From assembly GCA_016858145.1 (NCBI GenBank), contig JAEHOE010000109.1, positions 186,001 to 250,000 on the forward strand: DNA of 64,000 bases, read 5' to 3'. The notes under the pieces were generated by a model that was not told the origin of the DNA, did not search any database, and saw only the letters and a program-made list of their open reading frames with translations. The DNA comes from Edaphochlamys debaryana (lineage: Eukaryota > Chlorophyta > Chlorophyceae > Chlamydomonadales). Shown here one piece after another: positions 46,001 through 57,700 of this stretch; positions within the stretch are counted from its first letter, which is position 1, and each line of letters begins with the position of its first letter. A program made the position numbers and the translations under genes.

Positions 46001-49000
46001 AAGCACTAATAGGGATGGGCAGTCAGGTATGTTGCGGACCAGGACACATATCCATGAGAGGAGATCCCTCCGCTACCCCCCATGCTTAGCCGCTGCTGTC
46101 AACGCCACTTTCAAGCCTCAGCCTTCGGTGGACGACACTTCACGGCGGCGTGGAGCTCTTCTGGACTTCTCGGTGGTATGTACCATCGCAAGCAAAGCTT
46201 TCCTGGCGCAGGCCTAAAGACGCTCTCCCGCCCTCAGCTTCAAACATTCCCATGCTTACCGTCCCAATGGGCTCGGGGGTCTCAATAGAGCCGTGCGGCG
46301 CGATGCGGCTCAGCCCAAAGTCCGACACCTGGAGGCCAGGGCAATCGCAAGACCTTGGGTAGGCATGCTGGGGGCCGAGGGTTGACTGCCAGGTGTGCAG
46401 TGGCACCCTGCAACCGCCTCGGCACATTGCAACCCATTCCTTTGGGCCCACAGATGCTGGCACCCAAGTGCTCCAACTGCCGCAGCGCTCAGCCGGCAAC
46501 GTGCCCTTGTTGCTTGAGCCCCACTCGAAGCCCCACCCCACCCCACCATGGCCACGTAGCCGCGCGGGTCCGCGGCGTCGCTCCGCAGCAGCACGTTGGA
46601 GGGCTTGACGTCGCCGTGGATGACGGCATGGGCGTGCAGGTGCGCCAGGCCCCGGGCCACGTCCCGCGCAGTCAGGAGCAGCGCGGCCAGGGGCGGCAGC
46701 GGCGGTGGGGGCGGGGCCAGGAGCGGGGGCGGGGCCGAGCTGCTTGAGCCGGGCGTGGCGGAAGAAGTGCTGGGCCCAGTCGCCAGCTGGCCCGGCGCTG
46801 CGCCGGCGCTGGGCATGGGGCCGAGCGTGGACTCGTCTGTGTATGCTGCGCCCTGGAAGACGCCTGTGGGAGGGTGAGAGGCGGGCAGCACGGCGGCATG
46901 CACGTTTGGACAAGGACGGAGCGGGAAGGGCCGCCAAGTGCTTGTGGCTCCAGCCCTCCAGGGCCCCAGTGTCGTTGTCCGGCTTCACAAATGACTCGTG
47001 ACTTTGCCTTGCATAGGCCCTCTCCCGCCCTTACCCCCGCGGATGGCGTTGTACAGGGAGCCCCGGTCCGCCTCCTCCATGACGATGCGGGTCAGGAACT
47101 CGCCCTGCAGCGACGCCAGAGTAGCAACAATGAGCTTCAGGGCTTGGTACCGCTAGAACCCATCCCCACAGGGAGGCAGCATCCAGCCGTCCTTGAGGAA
47201 CCCAAGCGCTGGGAAATACCAAGCATCGAAAACGCTCAACCTCTGCTGCTCACCGGCTTGACGTTGAGGCGGTGCAGGATCTGCTGCAGCTTCCGCCAGC
47301 CCTGCTCCATCTGCTCGCGCGTCAGCGACAGGAGCGCGTCCCCGCTGGTGGCAGCCGCAGCGGTGGCGGAGGTGGCTCCAGCAGCCGCGGCGGCAGCATC
47401 GCCGCCGCCGGGCTCACGCTGGCGGAAAGAAGACACCGCCAGCTCCCGACGGCGACTGACCAGGCCGCCGACACTGGCGGGGCGACCGTGGTAGGCGCCG
47501 CCGCCGCCACCGCCGCCTCCGCCGCCAGCACTGGCGGCGGCTCCGAACCCCGCCGACATTGGGCCCCAGCGGCCCTCTCGCCCCGACGGCGGTGGCGGCG
47601 TCATGGCGGTGGGGGAGGTGACGGGGTTGGCCGAGTGGGGCCGGTCCCGCACGACCGCGGCGGCGGCGGCGGTGCTCGAGAGCGCGGGCGTTGTGCCGTG
47701 TGCCGCCAGAATGTCGGTGTCGGCTCGGGAGCTGTTGGTTCTGAGGCCGCCGACGCCCGCGCCGCCAGAGGTCATCGTGGCGATGCTGATGCTGGTGGTG
47801 GCGGTGGTGGTGGTGGTGGTGTTGACGGAGGGGACGGCGGCGCCGCCAGGCGCGGCGGCAGCCGCCGCCAGCGGTTGGTTCGGCGTCGGTTGCGGCCGCG
47901 TCGGTTGCTGCATGGGGCCGGTGGCGGGGCCGCTCGAGCCCGTGCCCGTGCCCGTGCCGGTGCCGGTGCCTGCGCCGTTGGTGGCGCCACCGGCGGTAGC
48001 GCCGCCGCTGCTCCCGGCGATGCTGCCGCTGAGAGTGCTGGGCAGCCGGGCGGAGGAGCGTGCCGCGCCTGCGCCGGCGCCGGCGGCCATGCCGGGCGCG
48101 GCGGCTCCCGCCTCGGCCACGGCGGTGAGGGTGCTGAAGGAGCCGTGGTGGATGAAGGGCGAAAGCTGACTGTACTGAGAGCTGCTGTGCAGGCCGCCCC
48201 CGGTGCCGCCACCGCCGCCGCCAGCCCCGCTGACGGCGGCGCTGGCGCTGGCGGTGGCGGCAGCTGGCGCCGCCGAGCCGCCGGCGCTGCTGCCGCCAGG
48301 GCCGAGCCTGATGCCCAGTGTGTCGCCGGTGCCAGCGCTGCCGCTGCCGTGCTCCGCGCTGCCGCTGCGCCGCTCGGCGCTGCTGGAAATGGCGCTGGCG
48401 CTGGCGCGGCCCTTGCCGCTGCCGCTGCCGCTCCGGCGCCGTTGAGCGGGGGCGCCGCCGGGGTTGGCGGCGAGTGCGGGCTGAGACGCGGCGTGCGGCT
48501 GCGCCTCCGTAGGCAAAGCCAGCGGCGGCACTCCGGAAACGCCCTGCACGCCAGAAGAAGAAACACAGACACGTTGGGGGGTGGGGCGGGCAAGCAGAGG
48601 CTGCATGAGCACAACGCGGCGAGGCTCAAGCCAAGCCAAGGTACAGACAGCGATGTGCCCGCGATAGCTGTGATGCTCAGACGCACACGCACCTGCGGCC
48701 GATGGGGCGCGGGCGACCCAACAGACGGCTGCCCCGAGCCCAGTCCTCCGATGCGGAGGCTCCCCATGATCAGGCGGCCGAGGCTCAGGCTGCGGCGCGA
48801 GCCCGTGGGCTCGTCCAAGCCGCCGGGGCCGTACGACGGCAGCCCCCCAGCCGCAATACTGACGTTGACGCGCGGCTGCGCGAGCGGCCGAGAGGACTGG
48901 GCCTGCTTGGGGTGTGGGAGCCGGCGGGAGGGGCAGTTAGCTGCCAGTAACAACGGTACGCTGAGTGCCAAAGAGCACGGTCGCCTAGGTAGGGAGGGGT

Positions 49001-51523
49001 GGGATCGCCACCATCCGGTGACAACGCGGGCTTGCGCGTTGCACGCACCGCCACGCTCCGAGCCCGCTTACCGCATGGCCCCAGGGGGCGGCGCCCGCCT
49101 CGCTCTCGCCCAGCCTCAGCGTGGAGACCTCAGACGCTTGCTGCGACTGTGTCAGGGGCGGCGCCTCTGGGTCCGTACCCCCATGGCTGAGCTCCGCCAC
49201 CGTTGACGGCCGGGCAAAGGGGCTTGGCTCCGGCGTCCCCGCCGCCTGGCGGCGACGCCAGCGGAAGCCCCAGCGCCGGGCCTCCTCGCGACGTCGCTGG
49301 CGGCGCCGACGGGCTTCCGCCGCCGCCAGCACGTCCGCCAGCGTCGCCGCCAGGTCCTCCGCCGCTACGCGCGTCAGGTGCCACGTGTGCGTACGGATGA
49401 GGTTCGGGTGCACGAGCACGCGGCTTAGTAAGCCCTCGGTGGCGGGCGCTGTCATGCCCTCGGCTGAGTCAGCCATGTACTTGACGCACACGGGGACACG
49501 TGCGCCGCCGACGTACGTACTGCCGCGGTACACGAGTGAGCGCTCCGCACCCTGAGCGATCAGATCTAGATCGGCGACCTGTACGGCGGCAATTCAGGGT
49601 TTGAGTCCAGGATGCCAGCGGTCTACGCAGGGTATCAAACCTGACTAATTGGCCATCTCTGCTTCATTTGCAACCCCCCACGGCTGCGCCCCGCCTCTGC
49701 GGCGGCTCCACGGTGGCTGGGCCGGGCGTCTACGGCAGAGCTCACTTGCCCCCGTCCCAAGTCCATCCGCCCTTTGGACAGCACGCCTTCCCTCCCAACG
49801 CCAACTGCAGTCCCAGGGTCCGCGTACTCCAGGCGTCGAAGCAAGGCACCCCGGGCAGGGCTGGTCCCAGCCCTCAGCCGGCGACCCCACCTGCGCCACC
49901 GCCTTCAGTAGGTCCATGCGCTCCGCCCTCCGCGCCAGCTGCTCCACCGCCTCCCCCCGCAGCGCCCCGCTGACCGGCTCGGCCACCCGAGCCAGCTGGG
50001 CCGCGAAGGAGGACAGGCCTGGGGACGCGCGGACGGGCCGAGGGGCGATGACAGGGTGGCTGCTGGAGGCAACGCGCGGGGGGGCGCGCAAGCAGGGTGT
50101 CCAGGGGCAGCCCTATGCAAGCCTACTTCACACGGCAAGATAGTGGCTGGAAGTTGCCTTGTCTGAAGGCCAATCCCGATGCCGCCGGACCCGCTTGGTT
50201 GGGCGCACCTGCCGACAAGACCGAGGCCAGGTGCGCAAAGCCCCAGCGCGAGACACGTGACGCGCTCGTACGGGCGCTGCCGTACGAGTTCATCGAGCTG
50301 ACGCGGCTGCCGACCTGCACACGACCACGCACGGTATCAGATGCATGTGCAGGACAGGTACACAACACATGACGAGCACGGACGAGCCATAGGCTACCCC
50401 TGCCAGACGAAACTCCCGCCCGCGGAGTCGCCGCCCCGCTGCTGCTCCCTTGCCCAAGCCCCAAGTCGCCAACATCTCACCACCAGGTGCCCAGCGCTGC
50501 CGCCAGCGGTGCCGCCGCCGGCAGACAGCCCGGTCCCGGTCCCATGCCGGGCCCGCCGCGGCGCCGCCGATGATACCGTCGGCGTCGGCAGCGCGCCGCC
50601 ACCGCCAGTCTGACTGGCGGCGCCGAGGCCGCCGCGGCGGCTATGGGTCCTCGACGTGAGGCCGCCGCCAGCGCCGCCGCCAGTGGTGCTGGCGGCGCCG
50701 GCGAGCGCTTCTAAGTCCCGGAGGATGTACCCGCCCGTACCCGACTCGCTGGCAGGTGCGAGGGATCCTGCCGCGGGTTCCGTGATGAAGACCAGCGGGC
50801 TGTTTGAGGAGTAGCCCGGCGGCAGGCCTGGTGCCGGCGGCGACATCATCGGCGGCGGCAGCTCGGCCGAGTACCCAGCGGTCAGCTGCAGCGGCGACGG
50901 CAGCATGGGCCGCCGTACAGCGCCGTACGATGCTGCGGGGAGCAGCAGTTGGGACGAGGCCGCTGCTGGCTGCCCCACCACGGGTGCGGGCTCCGCGCCT
51001 GCATATTGTATGTTACGGAAGGGGTCAGGAGGCGAGCAAGCGGTCAACTGCAGTAAGGTATAGCTTGCTCAGGGGAACAGCTGGGTACAGGTCTGTTTGT
51101 TGCGTGGCGGAGCAGAGCGCGGCCGGCCTGTTGGACGCATCAATGCGAGGCTCCTCAAAGCTGGTACCCAGGGGGTCCACGTCAGCCGCTGCGCTCAGAT
51201 TGCCCAACAGCAACTCCCGACTCAAGGGCTTGACCCACGCACCAACAGTGTCTAGAGCGCAGCTCACCGGTTGCGAGCGCCGACGGGGCGGCAGCTGCCA
51301 CCGCTTCACTTCGTGCGGTATTGGTGCCGTCCGCACTAGGGCCGCCATCACGCCCGCCGCAACACAGGAGAATGCGTCGCAGCCTGGTTGTGGGGCGGAA
51401 GGCACCGCTGCCCGGTTCCTCCGAGGCGCCGGCATCCTGGGATCCTGGATCCTCCAGCTGGCGGGATCCTGGATCCACGTGGGCTGCCGCTGCTGACGGG
51501 CCCCGGTCAGGCGCTGGCTGCAT
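43059..51523 (-). CDS. Large protein kinase with a roughly 600-residue insertion in the kinase domain (about 1972 aa, 14 exons)
   Basis: Exons on the minus strand: 51523-51268, 50998-50481, 50314-50209, 50018-49891, 49578-49072, 48902-48693, 48543-47254, 47104-47035, 46863-46547, 46328-46260, 45963-45835, 45662-45519, 45407-44184 and 44009-43059 (5919 nt). Kinase motifs: lysine in VCVKYM (K369), HPNLI (393-397), MEEADRGSLYNAI (about 1014-1026), catalytic loop VIHGDVKPSN (D1113, N1118), DFG (1137-1139), APE (1162-1164), DVWSYGVVLW, and a C-lobe end containing ARPSF. The sequence is TKL-like. The loop Arg is Gly (HGD, non-RD) and the Gly-rich loop is poor in Gly. About 600 Gly/Ser/Thr/Ala-rich residues separate the HPNLI strand from the hinge. 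The long C-terminal tail (about 1249-1972) is also low-complexity. The ATG at 51523 is the best start seen; further upstream exons are possible. Confidence 0.83.
45727..45816. repeat. Direct repeat acacaaccccagctgctg in a kinase intron
   Basis: Two copies lie about 70 bp apart in the intron between the APE exon and the next exon. The first abuts a (CA)n run. The second overlaps the dispersed tag tttacacgagca.ccctgaacaca that also occurs near 57340. Confidence 0.7.
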
Positions 51524-54500
51524 TCTGCGGCAGCGGCAGCCGGGGCCGCCGCCCGCACGCCGCCTGGCGCGGCCTCAGTGCACAACCAGGGTTGGCCGGT
51601 GGGGATGGGTAAGCCTGAGGAAAGACAGGGCGGAATGGATACCGGTGCGTGCCGGGGGGGTGCGGCGTGAGCGAGTTGGGCTGTGTCGGCTGGCGTGGTC
51701 CTGCACGCGGGGTTGACGGCCGCCACGTCACGCCGCACATGGCGCTGCACCATCAACACAGCGTGTGATGATTCTGAGGGCGGACCACACTCCAGAGTTT
51801 GGGGCTTCGAAAGAGCACGCGCGCCGTTGACAGCCATCGCGGACGTCGACGCCACGCGTGCGTCGTCTTCGCGGTAGTCATCCTTGCAGATAGCTGATAG
51901 CGCCAGAGCATCGATTCCTAAGGTGTTCTTGCGAGGCGCGCTTGCCGTGACGCAGGATTCGCGCTCGCACGCCCCGACCGCCCGGCGTCGTTGATACGGT
52001 ACCAAAACAAGTACACCCACAAAACACACGATCGTGTGGAAGATGCCTCAACGCCGGAAGCGAGCCGAACCGCCTCGGCCGACGCGCCGGCTTACCTCTC
52101 TGCGCCGCTTCCACGCCCCAACCTTCATGTAGTGCCTAGTTATGCCTATATGAGCTTGTAAGGCATCGCCGACGTCTGGAGGCGCTTCTGACGGCGCGCT
52201 GACGGATACTTGCAAGTGCAGTAAAGTTGAGCAAGCTCTCCCCCTTTTCTTTCCCCTTCACTGTATCGACCCTATCTACGTTGCAAAGTATGCAGCGGGC
52301 CTCAAACACCGATCACCCGGCCCTACGCGGTAATCGGAGAGCATGATTAGCCGGACGGCAGGGGAGCAATACAAATCGGCATCATACATCGGAATGTGCA
52401 CGTCGCAGCCACTGCATTTACATTCTTGACTCCGCCTGGCTACGCTTGGCACTGCCCCCCGCCCGGCAGTTGGACGGAGCAGCTGGTATGGTGAGCCGAG
52501 CGCTTGACCATAATTGCGAAACAAAGGAAAGTACTGGCAGAGTACGCCTGCATGCTGAGGAGCGACAGCTGTCGCCCCACCTGTTGGGCTCGTGCAGGGC
52601 CTTTTACGGCAGGGTGCTTCGCCGACAGCTGTTCAGCTGCTCCTTTGTATGGCGTATAGCGCACAGAACGCATCGCCGCTGGCGATGGGAGGGAGGCGTG
52701 GGAGGCGTGGAGCTTCCCTGATTTCGGGAGTCCGGAGCGAGGGAAACGCGGACGACGCGGAGCAAATGCTTAAGTCGTGCCAGTGCTTTCAGCGCTAGGC
52801 ACGACGTGAGCGGGCAGATTGTGTCGGCGGGCACGCGTTTGGCGCCACATTCGTCCACCTCTAGGGCTCGGCCGGGGCCCGACAAAGCTCGACGCCCCGC
52901 CGCCAAGTTGTTCTTCGAGATCGTAACCCCTCGCCGCCCCGCCTTGGCCCCAAGTTAGCCGCCTATGTTGCGACTGTGCGTGCAGTGCACACTTCCCCGG
53001 CGGTTCCTGGAGGACTCCAGGAGAGAGCCATGCCGAGTCAACCGGAAAGATTGGCGGGGAGGCGGCTAAGGGCCTGTTGAACGGCTGGCACAAATGATTT
53101 AGTACCTATCCTGCCGCCCGGAGCCCCGGACGTTGGGTCGTAAACAGCGCATGGGCTGTGCTTGCTTTGCAGCTCACCCCCCAGGAGGCAGGAGCATGCG
53201 TCCTCCGCCCCAGCGCCCTCGGGCCTGAGTGGCCAGGGGAGCTGTAATGGATGCGTCTTAAAAGGCAGGTGTAGACTTGACAGGAACCCCACCCTCGTGC
53301 GCCATCGCCTCCGTATCCTTGAGGCGGGGAGCGTGTCTGCTACAGGAGCGCGGGAGCCTGCCCTGCTCGGGCTGCTCCCACCGCAGCCCCAGCTGCCCTC
53401 GGTAGGACCTCCGGGCTCAACGCAAAGCGCAGCGAGGGCACGCTCGGCTCCAGGCCCCCAGGAGGACCTCCGGGCCGCTATAACCCTACCATATAATCCA
53501 TGCGCCCTGAACCCGATGTGCCGGTGTGTGCCACAACAGCGTCAGGTCCCCCCCCGTCGTGCGCGGCTGCTTCACCTATACGATGCGGCTTCTTGCCACG
53601 TTCTTCTCGTCAAGCCCCCCCTTTCCAGCGGCCCACAGTCCCAAGCACACACGAGGCTCGGGTCAGTCGGCTCGTGTAGTCGTCAGCTCGTCACTTGCAC
53701 TGCCTTCTGCTTGCAACCAAGGGACCGGCAGGGCCGTGGCCACAGCACAGGCGCGGACTCGAGTGTGTCACAGTGCCGGCTGCAGCGGTGTAGTGCACGT
53801 CACTACGTCAGTGCATGTCGCACATATGCCAGGTACATGCCAGCAGCGGGTGTTACAACGGGTGTGCATCACACGCCTACAACCCGCGCGCGCACGCACG
53901 CACACAGGCGCCCTCGCCCCAGCCCGAGCCCACATCCGCATACCCCCGACGTTGCCTTGCCTTCGCTGCATGGCCCCTGCGAGTACAGTGCCCCAGCGAG
54001 TACCGTGCCCACATCCTCAGCAGTCCGTCAATGTATCTGTACACGGACTCCGCACGCGCCCCATTGTGCTTTTCCCCCCTCCCGCCATAGCCCCGGAGCC
54101 TCCGCCCCTGCAACCCTGCACCGGTGTCTCCGCTGCCCCTCCGCCTGCCCCCCCAGGCGCCCATGCCCGCCCCCTGGACGGCATTGCAAGTTCCCCTCCC
54201 GACCTCCCGTCGCTCCCCGGGCGCGTTGACTGGCGCCCGGGGTCCCCTCCTCTGCACCCTGCCCCTCCGCTCCGCATGAATGCCCCCCGAACGCACATGG
54301 CGCCTGCGGGCCCCGCCGGCCCCCATCCTGGGTGCCTTGCATCCTCGGGTACCGGTACCGGTACGTGTACGTGCGTCCAGCGCCAGACAGCCCAGACTCC
54401 TCGCCGGACGCCCGCACTGCCCGCACTGCGCAGTGGGGCGCCTCACGTGCCCCTGGTGAGCGCCCGAGGGCACCCTGGGCCCCCCCCACCCCCCGGTCGA

Positions 54501-54713
54501 ACGCGGGGCCAAGCCATCCATCCCCCCACGCCGCTGCTCGCCTCGCTGCAGGGGCGTGCCCCCGCCAGCCGAGTGGCGGCGTCCGGAGCCGGCCCTTGCG
54601 ACCGCACCCCACTACGGCGTGCCTGCAGCCCCCGGCGCTCTGCCGTCGCCGTCCGCCGCCGCCGTCCACCACAGCCGCCGCCACCGCTGCTGACCCCCGC
54701 CAGGCGGTTCCGC
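51524..54713. other. Intergenic region between kinase and peroxiredoxin genes
   Basis: The left part contains the kinase 5' flank, the right part the peroxiredoxin 3' UTR. The minus-strand ORF at 51025-52029 overlaps the kinase exon in another frame and looks non-coding. The long plus-strand ORFs from 53162 to 54839 are proline/histidine-rich by composition, without motif or exon support. Confidence 0.5.
53853..53857 (-). terminator. Candidate TGTAA polyadenylation signal, peroxiredoxin gene
   Basis: The minus strand reads TGTAA about 860 bp past the peroxiredoxin stop, within the usual range for algal 3' UTRs. Confidence 0.45.
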
Positions 54714-57700
54714 CTAGAGCTCCGCGGCGCCCTTCTTGCCGGCCGACATGAAGTACTCCTTGGACTTCTCGGGGTCGGGGTGCATGGTCTTGTCGCCGGG
54801 CTTCCAGCCTTGGGGGGGGGGAGAAGGGGGGGGGAATAGGGAGGAGGGATTAGGGGAGGGGAAAGCAAAGGGGGGAGGGGGTTGGAGAGGAGGGGGGAGG
54901 GAGGCGTGTTCTTGAAGGGCTTAGGCCCTGAGCGGGCGGACCAGCAGAGACGAGGGCACGGCAGTCTGGAGGGTGCACGGGGCGTGCACACAGTGGGGGT
55001 GGGGCGGGGGGGGGGGGGGGTGGAGAGCGAGCACGCGCAGCAACCCGGCCCTCCTGCCCCCACCGCCCCAGCCCTCCACCCCGCCCCCCACCCCCGGCTG
55101 CGGACCTGCGGAAGAGGCAACCCCCACCCCCCGACCCTCGACCTATGACCCTCGAGCCCCTCCATCTAGCGCCTGCTGAGCACCCCGACCCCCGACCCCC
55201 GTCTCCTAGCCTGCGCAGCCCCCGGTGGGCCCCGCCCCCCTGCGCCCGGCCCCCACACCTGCCGGGCAGACCTCGTCGGGGTTGGACTGCACGTACTGGA
55301 TGGCCTGGGGGGGGGGGCAGCAAGGGGTAATGAGTAGGGTTTATTATAGAGAGGTCAAGGGATTTCATGGGGTGAGGGACTCGAGAGGGAGGTGAGCTCT
55401 GGCCTGCCCGATTCCGACCACGTCTACCCCCCCCTCCTCACGCGTGGTGAGAACGCACAACAACACGGGGCGCTTGGTCTTGTCCACGGAGCCACCACGC
55501 ACCGCCCTCCCGCCGCACCGAAACACACACGTTTTCGCCTGGGAGCCCCCTCCGCCCCCTCCAACGCACCTGCAGGATACGCTTGGTCTCGTCCACGGAG
55601 CGACCGAAGGACAGGTTGTTGACGGTGGAGTACTGTACCGGGGGGGGGGCGGGGGGAAGGGGGGAGAGAAAGGTTGTGTTTCGTGTGTATCGTGGTGGGC
55701 GGTGGCGGCCGTCCAGGCCATTCAGACGGGCACGGGGATGCGCAGGGAAAGCGCTGCTGCTCGGACAAGGTGGCAAGGGTGTGCAGGGCCCCGTTGTAAA
55801 TTCAGTGTCGTATGGTCGTACCTGTACGACGCCCTCCTTGTCGATGATGAAGGTGCCGCGAAGCGCCACGCCCTGGGGGAGTGAGTCACAGGCGGGGCCA
55901 AGAGGTGGGGTCGACACGGGGACGAGCAGCCAGAGGTACGGCCTAGGGGCCCGTCCCCCTGGTTCTGAGAAGTGGTGACCTCCTCCCCCGCAGCCCATCT
56001 TGACGAACGGCAAGCCCCAAACCGCCCGCCGGCACCCCGGGCCCCGCCCCACCTCCGCGCTCAGGACGCCGTACGCCGTACTGATCTCGCGCTTGAGATC
56101 CGAGACCAGGGGGTAGGCCAGATCCCCCAGGCCGCCCTCCTTGCGTGGCATCTGGATCCAGGCCTGTCAAGGGGGAGCATGGGGGGCGGGGGGCAGGCAA
56201 GAGGAGCAATTGTTGCATGAAGGGCCGCGAGGGGCTAAAGGGCTTGTTGGCGTATGGTGTGGGGCCTAATTTCTTTGCCCTGCCCACCTGCCCACCACCC
56301 CAACCTTCCAGCAAAACGCCCTAGCAAGAAGTCCACAGCAACAACGGCTTGCTATTGTAGCGTCGGTGGCATGAGTGCCCAAGTGCGTTGGCCGACCCAC
56401 ATCCGGCACCTCGCTTTCCACTCTGCACACCCCCTTTCCATGGGTCAGCGAACTCCCTCTCTTCTCGCCCCCCACCCCCACCCCCACCCCGCCTGCCCAC
56501 ACGTGCGCGGAAGCGCTGCCCGCGAGCAGCCGACCTTCACCCCAGACGCGTTACCGCGCCCCCCAGGCCCTAGGGCTAGGGAGGGCCGTCGTTCTTCCTC
56601 CGGCCCCCCTCACGCGTGGGGCCTCTTCCTCTTCCTTATGCCACGTTCAACCTAACCCAGGTGCTGCTTGGATGGGTTCCCTCCTCCCCGTCCTCTCCCC
56701 TCCCTCCTCCCCTCCCCCTCTTCTCCCCTAACCCCCCTCCCCTCCCCCCCCTCACCAGGTGGGCGTACTGCGAGTCCACAGACACCCCCAGGACCTCCGT
56801 GTCCAGCGCCTGCGGGGGGAGAGGGGGGGGGAGGGGGGGTTGGTGTGCTGAGCGGAAGCGCGCCGCCTGCGCCAGGGAAACGTCACGTCGGAGGATGGGG
56901 GGGACAGGAGAGGGGAGGGGAGGGTGATGAGGCGCAGGCGCGTGGGGCGCTGGGGCCGGAGACCCTGTGCACGGGGCCAGAAGTTGATTGCGTTAGTGGC
57001 TGCCATGGCAGCCCCACACAGCCCTCCCCTCCCGCCACGCAACCCATTTTTGGGCTGAGCCCCCGGCGTAGCGCCTGGCGCGGAGCGCCAGCCGGGGGGC
57101 GAAAACGCCCCCTGGGAATACCCCGTGTCGGTGTCCGTCCGTCCTCCGTCCGTCCTCCGTCCGTCCGTCCCCACCCCCGCGAAAGACTCATGTTGCCCCC
57201 GGGCCCCCCATCCGTTGATCCCTCCCCCCAAGCTCCCCTGAAGCCTCCCCACGCACACCTTGAACTCCTCATAGCGGTCAGAGAAGGCCGGCCGGCTAAT
57301 CACCGGCCGGCTAATAACCGCGCCTACGCTTTTCCTGGCCTTTACACGAGCACCCCTGAACACACCCTCCCGCCAAGCAACCCATGTCCACCTACCCTAG
57401 TGCCCAGTCCCAACCCACGCGAAAGACTCATGTTGCCCCCGGGCCCCCCATCCGTTGATCCCTCCGCCCAAGCTCCCCTAAAGCCTCCCCACGCACACCT
57501 TGAACTCCTCATAGCGGTCAGAGAAGGCCGTGATCTCGGTGGGGCACACAAAGGTGAAGTCGAGGGGGTAGAAGAAGAGGACCACATACCTGAAAGGTGG
57601 GGGAGAAGATGGGGATGGGGAGGGGCCGAAGAAGGCAGCGAGGTTTTGCGGGTTGGGGTCGGGCTGGATGTGTCGCTTGCGGGGGTCGGCGCGGAATGCT

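Noticed and set aside
51025..52029. 335-codon minus-strand ORF upstream of the kinase
   Set aside because: It overlaps the kinase first exon in a different frame. Only the exon frame (51523-51268) ends in a good phase-1 donor that joins the next exon in phase.
54811..55025. Long G runs (up to about G15) as a telomere- or origin-like element
   Set aside because: They are polypyrimidine/G-tract parts of the last peroxiredoxin intron, with no telomeric repeat unit.
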